Origin: TMED14 sp964475135
Lineage (GTDB): Bacteria > Bacteroidota > Bacteroidia > Flavobacteriales > Schleiferiaceae
Direction: 5' to 3'
Assembly (NCBI GenBank): GCA_964475135.1
Contig: CAYYWL010000056.1
Location: 1 to 5,922 of the forward strand
DNA length: 5,922 nucleotides
Shown here: positions 1 to 5,922 of the stretch, piece by piece
How the letters are laid out: every line of letters begins with the position of its first letter
How positions within the stretch are numbered: the first letter of the stretch is position 1
The notes under the pieces: model-generated
The model's input: only the letters and a program-made list of their open reading frames with translations
Databases searched by the model: none
What the model was told of the DNA's origin: nothing
Program-made: the position numbers and the translations under genes

Positions 1-627
1 CTTTTGAACTACAGCAATTCCGCCGTTCGCTTTAAAGACCCTGAAAACGTCTTGGGCAACTGGAACAACAACGGGACCTTTGCCGCCTGGCACACGCAAT
101 CCACTCGGGACGGCTTAACCAACGACGGATGCTTTTCGGGGGGCGGCCTCGACGACCGGCTCGACCACATTTTGGTCAACAGCACTCCGCTGACCCCAGC
201 ATCGCGAATTCGCTACGTACCCGGAAGCCTGCACCCCGTGGGCAACGACGGCCTGCACTTTAACAGCGCCATCAACAGCGGAACCAACAATTCGGTACCC
301 GCCACCGTACTCACCGCCCTCTATGAGCTCTCTGACCACTTGCCCGTAGTTGCCGACTTCGAGGTCGACCGGCTCGGTATTGGACTTGAAGAATTTCGCG
401 ACCATGTACAGCGCGCCACAGACCTTGACGGGCACGTTATTCTGCAGCGAATCGAAGCCCACGAAGATTGGACCGTCGAAGTCGTGGACGCTGCAGGGCG
501 CGTAGTTGCTCGAAGCAACTGGCCTGAAGGCGAGCTCCGCTGGCGATCTGAAGCCGTGTACAGAGGTTGGGTCACGCTTCGCATTACCGACGAGTCCGGA
601 AGGACTAAATTTGCCTCCCCCCGATGA
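1..627 (+). CDS. Secreted endonuclease/exonuclease/phosphatase family protein, C-terminal part (5' end outside window)
   Basis: The frame is open from base 1, so the TTG at 4 is probably internal and the true start lies upstream; 208 residues are visible. Numbering from base 1, the segment 'AWHTQSTR' (29-36), a glycine run into 'GGGLDDRLDHILVN' (47-60), 'GNDGLHFN' (81-88) and 'SDHLPVV' (111-117) form the C-terminal half of the EEP (DNase I-like) fold. The Ser-Asp-His at 111-113 is the family's conserved catalytic SDH motif. Family members cleave phosphodiester or phosphomonoester bonds using a divalent metal; the substrate cannot be told here. After the catalytic domain, residues 156-208 ('VEVVDAAGRVV' onward) resemble a degenerate T9SS type A sorting domain, implying secretion or surface attachment. 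The N-terminal half, including the metal-binding Asn and Glu motifs and any signal peptide, is not visible. The stop overlaps the start of the next gene, so the two are co-transcribed. The EEP call is strong; nuclease rather than phosphatase is inference. Confidence 0.9.
   Translation, partial: LLNYSNSAVRFKDPENVLGNWNNNGTFAAWHTQSTRDGLTNDGCFSGGGLDDRLDHILVNSTPLTPASRIRYVPGSLHPVGNDGLHFNSAINSGTNNSVPATVLTALYELSDHLPVVADFEVDRLGIGLEEFRDHVQRATDLDGHVILQRIEAHEDWTVEVVDAAGRVVARSNWPEGELRWRSEAVYRGWVTLRITDESGRTKFASPR
624..627 (+). promoter_or_regulatory. ATGA stop/start overlap coupling genes 1 and 2
   Basis: The TGA of the EEP gene (625-627) shares bases with the ATG of the next gene (624-626). The sequence just upstream is a pyrimidine run with six consecutive C at 617-622. 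It has neither a Shine-Dalgarno sequence nor the A-rich leader that favours initiation in Bacteroidota. Start of gene 2 probably relies on ribosomes terminating on gene 1. The overlap is seen; coupling is inferred. Confidence 0.6.
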
Positions 628-2747
628 AGCGCCTTTTACTCGTCCTCGCATGTGCTGCACCCTTCGGGGCGAGTTGGGCACAGTCTTTTCAAGAGCGAAG
701 TACCTCGGCGGGCCAAGCGCGACTTACGGTTACCAACGTCGGAACATTTGGCAACGCCTTTCGTGGCTACCGCGACGGAACCGGAATGCCCTCGTGCGAA
801 TACCCAGCCGGCTCGGGTACCGAACACCTTTTTGAATCCGGAATTTGGGTCGGCGGAATCGATCAAGGCGGCGGAATCCGCGTCAGTAGCTCGGCCTACG
901 ACGCCCCCCAGGGCTACGCGCCTGGCCGTGGAGGATTTGAGTTTACCCCCGCTTCGACGCTCAGCGAAACTTCTTCGCTCAAGGACCACCCGAACTACCG
1001 TGTGAATGCCGTTTCGCACCAAGACTTCAGCGCCACGTGCGTGGACACCAACATTTTGATTCCCGGTACGACGATTCCGATCAGCAACCACCTCACGCCG
1101 ATGGGCATCGCAATGACGATGAACACCTACAACTGGAACTACCGGTTTAGCGACTTCTTTGTCGTAGTGAATGTTACGCTCAAGAATGTCGGAATCGAAA
1201 CCTACGATGACGTCTACGCCGCGCTCTGGGCGAACACCGTGGTGCGCAACATCAACCGCACTCCGGCAGGCGCGGGCGGAGCCGTGTTTTACCAGCAAGG
1301 CGGCAACGGCTATGTGGACAGCTTGCAGATGGCCTACTGCTTTGACGCCAACGGCGATCCGGGATGGACCGATTCGTACATCGGCCAAAAGTTTCTCGGA
1401 GCCGAAGACAAATTCGGATTTCACCACCCTCAGGTCGACGGGCTCGGTGACCACTACAACGCGTGGGTCTTCAACAACTCGGGGCAGTCGCTGTTCTTCT
1501 TTCCGACCACCGACGACCAGCGCTACATCAAGATGTCGCAGGGCCTCAACCAGGATCCCTGCTGGTCGAATCCAAGCGGAGCCGCCTGCGCGGCCGGCAC
1601 AGGCGCCAACATTCAGGCGCAGCTCAATGCCACGGGCAACCGCTCGGACCTCGTGAGCGTAGGACCCTTTCAAAACTTCGCCCCCGGAGATGAGATCAAC
1701 GTGGCATTTGCCTTTGTGTTTGCCAAAAAGGTTGACGACGGGCAGTCCAATGCCGTCAACAGCCCCGAACAGCGCAGCCGACTGCTCGCCAACGCCCAGT
1801 GGGCCCAGACCTGCTACAACGGCGAGGACCAGAACTTCAATGGTGTACTTGACGCCGGAGAAGACCGCGACGGCAACGGCGAAATCACGCGATACATCCT
1901 ACCCAGTCCGCCCGACGCCCCCCAGGTTCGCGCAATTCCGGGCGACGGACACGTGGACCTCTTCTGGACCGACCGCAGCGAGCGCAGCATCGACCCCATC
2001 AGCCAGCGCGAAGACTTCGCCGGATACCGCGTGTACGTCAGCCAACTCGGATTTGACGTGGACGACGCCCAGCGAAACGCTGACGATTATCGACTTTATG
2101 GCGAATGGGACCAGACCGGGGACGGCGTGTTCTACGAGACAGGACTCGATGCCATTCGATTAACTGAGCCTGTTCAATTTCAAGGCGATACACTAACATA
2201 CCGCTATGGTTTGCGCCTCGAGAACCTCCCGAACGGATGGCAGCGCGCCCTTGCCGTAACCGCATTCGACCAAGGTGACCCCGGGACCCAACTCGAGTCA
2301 CTGGAGTCCAGCTTCAACCAAAGTAGCGTGCGGGCCTTTCCTGGTACGCCGGCCCAGACGAGCATGGCTAGCAATCCGCCCTATGTCTACCCGAATCCGT
2401 ACTATGCCGGGGCCGCATGGGAGGGCACCAGTAGTTTTCAGGACGAAAGCCGCCGTTTGATGTTTGCCAACTTGCCGGCACGCGCCGAAATTCGAGTGCA
2501 CTCACCCGCTGGCGACCTGCTCGACGTGCTGCAGCACGACGCGGGCGGAGCAGATCAGTTGAGCCAGCGCTGGTTCCGCACCTTTGCTGACCCCACCGAA
2601 GAGACCGTGGTGCTTCCCGGCGGAGAATTCGCCTGGGACATTTTGTCCAAGGACCGCCAAATTGTAGCCCACGGGCTGTACCGATATACCGTTCTTAACC
2701 TCGATACTGGCGAAACATTTTCTGGACACTTTACTCTAATCAAATGA
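624..2747 (+). CDS. Secreted protein of unknown function with Ca-binding-like motif, FnIII-like segment and FlgD/Por-type C-terminal domain
   Basis: I do not recognise a named function. The 707-residue product begins with a clear signal peptide (Lys2-Arg3, a hydrophobic core, then 'ASWA' before Gln20), which fixes the ATG at 624. Residues 58-80 ('CEYPAGSGTEHLF', 'GIWVGG') and 170-205 ('YRFSDFFVVVNVTLKNVG', 'DVYAALWAN') look like motifs I recall from large uncharacterised secreted Bacteroidota proteins. Asp402-x-Asn404-x-Asn406-Gly407 to Glu413, then Asp414-x-Asp416-x-Asn418, is an acidic loop like calcium-binding dockerin or thrombospondin-3 repeats. A fibronectin III-like segment follows at about 429-550, starting 'PPDAPQVRAI'. 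'YPNPYY' (589-594) opens a C-terminal beta domain ending in 'GHFTLIK', similar to FlgD-Ig or Por-type tails, so T9SS export is plausible. Six cysteines (58, 139, 239, 313, 322, 397) could form disulfides outside the cytoplasm. It is coupled by ATGA overlaps to both neighbours. An adhesin or structural surface role is possible but unproven; no catalytic motif is seen. Confidence 0.9.
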   Translation: MKRLLLVLACAAPFGASWAQSFQERSTSAGQARLTVTNVGTFGNAFRGYRDGTGMPSCEYPAGSGTEHLFESGIWVGGIDQGGGIRVSSSAYDAPQGYAPGRGGFEFTPASTLSETSSLKDHPNYRVNAVSHQDFSATCVDTNILIPGTTIPISNHLTPMGIAMTMNTYNWNYRFSDFFVVVNVTLKNVGIETYDDVYAALWANTVVRNINRTPAGAGGAVFYQQGGNGYVDSLQMAYCFDANGDPGWTDSYIGQKFLGAEDKFGFHHPQVDGLGDHYNAWVFNNSGQSLFFFPTTDDQRYIKMSQGLNQDPCWSNPSGAACAAGTGANIQAQLNATGNRSDLVSVGPFQNFAPGDEINVAFAFVFAKKVDDGQSNAVNSPEQRSRLLANAQWAQTCYNGEDQNFNGVLDAGEDRDGNGEITRYILPSPPDAPQVRAIPGDGHVDLFWTDRSERSIDPISQREDFAGYRVYVSQLGFDVDDAQRNADDYRLYGEWDQTGDGVFYETGLDAIRLTEPVQFQGDTLTYRYGLRLENLPNGWQRALAVTAFDQGDPGTQLESLESSFNQSSVRAFPGTPAQTSMASNPPYVYPNPYYAGAAWEGTSSFQDESRRLMFANLPARAEIRVHSPAGDLLDVLQHDAGGADQLSQRWFRTFADPTEETVVLPGGEFAWDILSKDRQIVAHGLYRYTVLNLDTGETFSGHFTLIK

Positions 2748-2752
2748 TCATG
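2744..2752 (+). promoter_or_regulatory. ATGA overlap plus tandem ATG at the gene 2/3 junction
   Basis: The bases ATGATCATG hold the TGA stop of gene 2 (2745-2747) and two in-frame ATG codons for gene 3 (2744 and 2750). The leader just before is A/T-rich ('ctaatcaa'), in contrast to the C-rich leader of gene 2, so direct initiation as well as coupling is possible. No Shine-Dalgarno sequence is visible. Confidence 0.55.
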
Positions 2753-4948
2753 AAGCAGATTTTACGCTTGATCGCCCTAGCCCTCGGATTTTCGGCTGCG
2801 GCACAAACCTACTACCCCATTACGACGCTACAGTACGTTTCACCGTCGCAGCTCGCGGCCTGCAACGACTCGTCAGGTTTTGAGGGCCAAATCGTGCGCA
2901 CCGTTGGAATCGTCGTGACTCCGGGTAATCTTTCTGAGGTACCGTCGGGTTCGGTTCAGGGCGGACACCGTCCGTTCTTCTTTATCGTGGACACCGCGGC
3001 GCAGGGCGCCGCGGGTGCATTTCGCGGAATGGAGGTCATGGGCGTCTATACGAACGCGCAAAATCAGTTGGTAACGCTTCCGAACGTCGAGTACCTCGTG
3101 GCGGGCGACCTAATTGAGTTCGTGGGCAAGGTTAGCACGTTCAACAACGGAACCCAACTCGAGGCAACGAGCGCCAGCTCGATGACGATATTGGGCACCC
3201 GCCCTGTTCCAACGCCAGCAACGATCACGGTGGGCGCGCTCAACGATGCGCAGCGGGTGAACATTCCAACCACCGGCGAGCAATGGGAGAACGCGTTTGT
3301 ACAATTTCAAAACGTGACCGTCACTGAGGTGATTTCATTCGGCGGAAACCGTATCAGCTTCAACGTAGTAGATGCCGCAGGCAACAAAATCAACGTTTCT
3401 GATCGCTTTTTGGCGCAAAAGCTTCCGAGCTACCAAACGGTGAATCCGGCTTCGCCTCAAACGACCGGTTCGTTTGTGCCCCCGGTTCCAGGTACCTTTT
3501 ACAGCAGCCTCAAAGGCATGGTGCGCCACGACGGCAACGGATGCTTTACGGCAGGCGGAACCCGCGGCTACGAGCTGAATCCGTTCGACGCATCGCACTA
3601 CCAAATCGCGTATGCTCCGCCCTACATCAGCCAATTTGAGCGCGACCCGATGGTTCCGACCCCCAACCAGAGCCCCGATTTGATTTGTACGATTACGGAC
3701 TTTGACGGAACGGTGGATTCCGTGCACGTGTTCTACACGACCAACGCCACGCTTCAGCCCACGCAGTTCACTAAGGCCACGATGGCCCTAGTCGCTGGGT
3801 CGACTGACGAGTACGAGTTCAGCTTGCCAAGTGCCCCCGACGGCACTCTTGTGCGCTACTACATCAAAGCCAAGGACGACGACGGCAATGTTTCGTACTA
3901 CCCCACGACTCCAGTGGGCCAGGCACAGCCCAACTTTGACTACTACACGGTGCGCGCCGGCGGAATGAAGATTTACGACATTCAGTACAGCCTCGCGAGC
4001 AATGGGAACTCTCCGTTTTTGGGCCAAAACGTGACCGTAAAGGGCATTGTGACTGCCTCGACCAAGCCCTATGACCTCGGCTACCTCTATATTCAGGACG
4101 CCAATGGCGGTCCGTGGAGCGGAATCTGGTGCGCCGGTTCAGGCATCACCCAGTTCTTTCGCGAAGAAGAGGTTTTGGTGAGCGGAACTGTGGAGGAGTA
4201 CTTCGGCATGACCCGTTTGAACGTTTCAAGCGTTTCACGCACCGGTAACCGGCAGGTGCCGGTGCCGACCGTACTCAACCCGAGCGACAGCGCAAGCAAG
4301 GCCAACTGGGGCTGGGAAAAGCATGAGGGTTGCTACGTGCGCCTCGAGGACCCCAACCAAGCCAAGCTCTACGTGTCGAACACGAACTTGGGCTTCGGAG
4401 ACTATGCCGTGTCGCAAAACGTGGGCGCAGGCTTCTGGAGGCGCACCCTTGTAATGGCCGGCCGTCAGTCCAACACCGCCTACGGGTCGTTGTACGTGCA
4501 GATGGTTACTGACCTGCGTTACGATACCATTGACGGTGAGATGTTTGTCGACCCGATTGTGGTAAGCGACACGATGAACATGGACGCCGTCGAGGGCATC
4601 CTGTTCTACGGATTCAGCAACTTCCGCGTGCTTCCGCGCAACAACGACGACTTCATTGGAATTAATGTTTCGCTCGATTCAACGGCGCTTCCCCAATCCA
4701 GCATTGGATTGCCCATTTGCGGTGTCCCGAGCGTGATGGTCTTCCCCAACCCGACGACGAACTTCTTGGTGCTGGACGGTTCCCCAGCAGTCTACACCCT
4801 CCTCGACCTGCAGGGCCGCACCGTGCTTCACGGTCGCCACAACGAAGGTCGCAAAGAGCTTGATTTGAGCGGATTAGCTTCAGGCAACTACCTGCTGCGC
4901 GTTGAGCACGCCTTAGGCGCCACCACCTACCGTGTAAGCAAGCTCTAA
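2744..4948 (+). CDS. Secreted OB-fold/Ig-like protein with T9SS type A sorting domain
   Basis: The 734-residue product has a signal peptide with cleavage predicted after Ala20, leaving Gln21. Two in-frame starts exist: ATG 2744, which overlaps the previous stop, and ATG 2750, which gives a typical 'MKQILRLIALALG' start. Both keep the signal peptide and the choice is open. Residues about 24-155 ('EGQIVRTVGIVVTPG', 'LVAGDLIEFVGKVSTFNNGTQ') and 408-500 ('LGQNVTVKGIVTAS', 'YLYIQDANGG', 'EEEVLVSGTVEEYFGMTRL') have the pattern of OB-fold domains found beside or within extracellular nucleases (YhcR-like). Residues about 292-402 form an Ig/FnIII-like domain with 'DFDGTVDSVHVFY' and 'GTLVRYYIKAKDDDGN'. 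Residues 663-734 ('VMVFPNPTTN', 'LLDLQGRTVL', 'LASGNYLLRVE') are a clear Por-type T9SS sorting domain, so the protein should cross the outer membrane by T9SS. No catalytic residues are recognised; a nucleic acid or ligand-binding role is inferred. It has six cysteines, at 40, 267, 315, 463, 530 and 659. Confidence 0.92.
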   Translation: MIMKQILRLIALALGFSAAAQTYYPITTLQYVSPSQLAACNDSSGFEGQIVRTVGIVVTPGNLSEVPSGSVQGGHRPFFFIVDTAAQGAAGAFRGMEVMGVYTNAQNQLVTLPNVEYLVAGDLIEFVGKVSTFNNGTQLEATSASSMTILGTRPVPTPATITVGALNDAQRVNIPTTGEQWENAFVQFQNVTVTEVISFGGNRISFNVVDAAGNKINVSDRFLAQKLPSYQTVNPASPQTTGSFVPPVPGTFYSSLKGMVRHDGNGCFTAGGTRGYELNPFDASHYQIAYAPPYISQFERDPMVPTPNQSPDLICTITDFDGTVDSVHVFYTTNATLQPTQFTKATMALVAGSTDEYEFSLPSAPDGTLVRYYIKAKDDDGNVSYYPTTPVGQAQPNFDYYTVRAGGMKIYDIQYSLASNGNSPFLGQNVTVKGIVTASTKPYDLGYLYIQDANGGPWSGIWCAGSGITQFFREEEVLVSGTVEEYFGMTRLNVSSVSRTGNRQVPVPTVLNPSDSASKANWGWEKHEGCYVRLEDPNQAKLYVSNTNLGFGDYAVSQNVGAGFWRRTLVMAGRQSNTAYGSLYVQMVTDLRYDTIDGEMFVDPIVVSDTMNMDAVEGILFYGFSNFRVLPRNNDDFIGINVSLDSTALPQSSIGLPICGVPSVMVFPNPTTNFLVLDGSPAVYTLLDLQGRTVLHGRHNEGRKELDLSGLASGNYLLRVEHALGATTYRVSKL
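2992..3017 (+). repeat. GC-rich perfect inverted repeat inside gene 3
   Basis: CCGCGGCGC at 2994-3002 is the exact reverse complement of 3006-3014, with a three-base loop (AGG). Two more pairs can form beyond a bulged G at 3015. It codes for an Ala/Gly-rich stretch of the first OB-like domain and may simply reflect GC-rich codons. No function is assigned. Confidence 0.45.
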
Positions 4949-4957
4949 GTACTTGAA

Positions 4958-5922
4958 ATGCCTATCCTCAAACGTTTAAAGCACCTGCGCAGCTCCTGGC
5001 CCTTGGCCGGGAGCCTGCGCGCTTTGGCGTTTGGATGCGTAACGGCAGGCATAATGGCGAGTTGCGAACCCGGAACTCCGGTCGAAAACCAGCTGCCAGA
5101 AACGCGTGTTTCAGTTGATACCATTGCGCTTTCGGGTCCAGACCGACTGAATTCGGTGGTCAAATTGTCGTGGCTGGGTAGCGACGCCGACGGCTACGTG
5201 GCCGCCTACGAGCTCCGCGTGGTGGGTGGCGATTGGACACGTACCCTGCGCACCGACAGCACGTTGGTTTTGGCAATCCCCGCCGGTATCGATACCGCCG
5301 ACCTCGCCGTTGAAGTTCGAAGCATTGACAACGAGGGTGGAGTGGATCCGACGCCTGCACGGTTGGTGGTTCCGATTAAGAACAGCCCGCCAAGTGCGGA
5401 ATTTTTGGACGGAAGCTTCCCCGAGGCCCCCGTGTGGAACGCCCTGACCTTTCAGTGGACCGCAAGCGATCCAGACGGAGTGAGCAGCATCACCGACGTC
5501 GAGCTTCGACTCAACGGTGGAGCTTGGCGACCGATTGACCCCAACCAAAAGCTGGTCAGCCTTGTGCTCACGGCCACCGGAGCGACCGAGCTGTACTACG
5601 GTAGCCAAGAACTTGCGGCCGCCAACTGGGGCTATGCCCTCGACACGTCAGCCCCCAACCTCATTGAAGTTAGGGCACGAGACCTTGCGGGTTCGTGGTC
5701 TGCGGCCGACACGGCTCCATTCACTCGGGTCAAGATGCCCACGGCCGACGTACTTGTCGTCGCCAGCCACAGTGCAGCTGCCGATGCCGCCTGGGCATCG
5801 GACTTAGCCGCGCTGGGTCTCGACTTTGACATCCTTGACCTACTGAGCAACAGCGGCTTGGAGCGTCCGCGGTCCTGGAACCCCGGATTCCGCCACACCC
5901 TTCGCGGCTACGACGCATTAAT
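4958..5922 (+). CDS. Probable lipoprotein with two Ig-like domains and the start of a Rossmann-like domain (3' end outside window)
   Basis: The frame stays open from ATG 4958 to the window edge, giving 321 codons and no stop. The basic N-terminus ('KRLKHLR'), a short hydrophobic stretch (22-35) and 'IMAS' before Cys36 fit a signal peptidase II lipobox, though Met at -3 is not ideal. The in-frame TAA of the previous gene lies four codons upstream and no other ATG precedes the signal, so this start is secure. Residues about 48-141 ('KLSWLGSDADGYVAAYELR', 'VEVRSIDNEGG') and 142-258 ('TFQWTASDPDG', 'IEVRARDLAGSWS') are two Ig/FnIII-like domains. From 263, 'ADVLVVASHSAAADAAWASD', then 'LGLDFDILDL' and 'LRGYDAL', has the beta-alpha-beta pattern of a Rossmann or class I glutamine-amidotransferase-like fold, cut off before any catalytic residue. 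It lies nine bases after gene 3 and is probably the same operon. It would be anchored in the inner or outer membrane, perhaps exposed at the surface. The exact function is unknown. Confidence 0.87.
   Translation, partial: MPILKRLKHLRSSWPLAGSLRALAFGCVTAGIMASCEPGTPVENQLPETRVSVDTIALSGPDRLNSVVKLSWLGSDADGYVAAYELRVVGGDWTRTLRTDSTLVLAIPAGIDTADLAVEVRSIDNEGGVDPTPARLVVPIKNSPPSAEFLDGSFPEAPVWNALTFQWTASDPDGVSSITDVELRLNGGAWRPIDPNQKLVSLVLTATGATELYYGSQELAAANWGYALDTSAPNLIEVRARDLAGSWSAADTAPFTRVKMPTADVLVVASHSAAADAAWASDLAALGLDFDILDLLSNSGLERPRSWNPGFRHTLRGYDAL
4987..5020 (+). repeat. Strong GC-rich inverted repeat (hairpin) at the 5' end of gene 4
   Basis: Bases 4992-5001 pair with 5005-5014 around a three-base loop (CTT), with one T-G wobble. 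After a single bulged C at 5015, bases 4987-4991 (GCGCA) pair with 5016-5020 (TGCGC). That gives about 15 pairs in 34 bases. It begins 29 bases after the gene 4 start codon and 38 bases after the gene 3 stop. No T-run follows, so it is not a standard intrinsic terminator. It could damp expression of gene 4 or stabilise the upstream mRNA; this role is inferred. Confidence 0.6.
5781..5801 (+). repeat. Inverted repeat inside gene 4
   Basis: CCGATGCC at 5781-5788 is exactly complementary to 5794-5801 with a five-base loop. It lies in codons for the alanine-rich first helix of the Rossmann-like domain. It has no T-run and is coding on both sides, so a terminator is unlikely. Confidence 0.4.

Noticed and set aside
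606..613. TAAATTTG, an exact match to the Bacteroidota -7 promoter consensus TAnnTTTG, just before gene 2
   Set aside because: There is no TTG/TTTG element at the required 19-21 base spacing upstream. The transcript would start only a few bases before the ATG, and the bases are explained as the TKFA codons of gene 1.
616..627. C6 run at the gene 1/2 overlap as a possible programmed -1 frameshift joining the two proteins
   Set aside because: A -1 slip would reach the gene 2 frame, but the site is not a standard slippery heptamer. The fusion would bury a good signal peptide in the middle of a protein.
115..681. Minus-strand open frame (188 codons) over the EEP gene
   Set aside because: It is antisense to conserved EEP catalytic motifs, shows no domain of its own, and spans the gene 1/2 junction.
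636..1673. Long open frame on the minus strand (345 codons) opposite gene 2
   Set aside because: It lies fully antisense to a gene with a signal peptide and a coherent domain order. Its translation is Arg/Val-rich with no recognisable domain, as expected for the shadow of GC-rich coding DNA.
4222..4266. Short direct repeats (cgtttca twice; ggtgcc twice) in gene 3
   Set aside because: These are six- and seven-base repeats explained by the repeated Val-Ser and Val-Pro codons; there is no sign of a repeat array.
4987..5020. Intrinsic terminator between genes 3 and 4
   Set aside because: The hairpin is strong, but no T-run follows and it lies within the gene 4 coding sequence.

Overview
The window looks like a chromosomal piece of a member of the Bacteroidota, probably a relatively GC-rich flavobacterial-type lineage. 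Three things support this. Two of the proteins end in recognisable or probable type IX secretion (T9SS) sorting domains, and a third ends in a weaker one. The exported proteins are predicted to start with Gln after signal peptidase I cleavage. None of the starts has a Shine-Dalgarno sequence. The exact genus cannot be read from the sequence.

Layout, all on the + strand and almost without gaps: (1) positions 1-627, the C-terminal part of a secreted endonuclease/exonuclease/phosphatase (EEP) family protein whose start lies outside the window; (2) 624-2747, a 707-residue secreted protein of unknown function with a Ca-binding-like acidic motif, a fibronectin III-like segment and a FlgD/Por-type C-terminal beta domain; (3) 2744-4948, a 734-residue secreted protein with two probable OB-fold segments around an Ig-like domain and a C-terminal T9SS type A sorting domain; (4) 4958 to the window end, the first 321 codons of a probable lipoprotein with two Ig-like domains and the beginning of a Rossmann-like alpha/beta domain. 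Gene 4 runs off the right edge without a stop codon.

Genes 1/2 and 2/3 overlap by the same four bases (ATGA), and genes 3/4 are nine bases apart. The four genes are therefore almost certainly co-transcribed, with translational coupling at the first two junctions. All genes whose start is visible carry an export signal, so the operon builds cell-surface or extracellular products. An EEP nuclease/phosphatase close to an OB-fold protein suggests extracellular nucleic acid or phosphoester turnover, but only the EEP assignment is strong; the joint function is inference.

I saw no tRNA or rRNA, CRISPR array, insertion sequence, phage gene or convincing promoter or terminator. No gene-free stretch exceeds nine bases. 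Several GC-rich inverted repeats lie inside the coding sequences. The strongest is in the signal-peptide region of gene 4.
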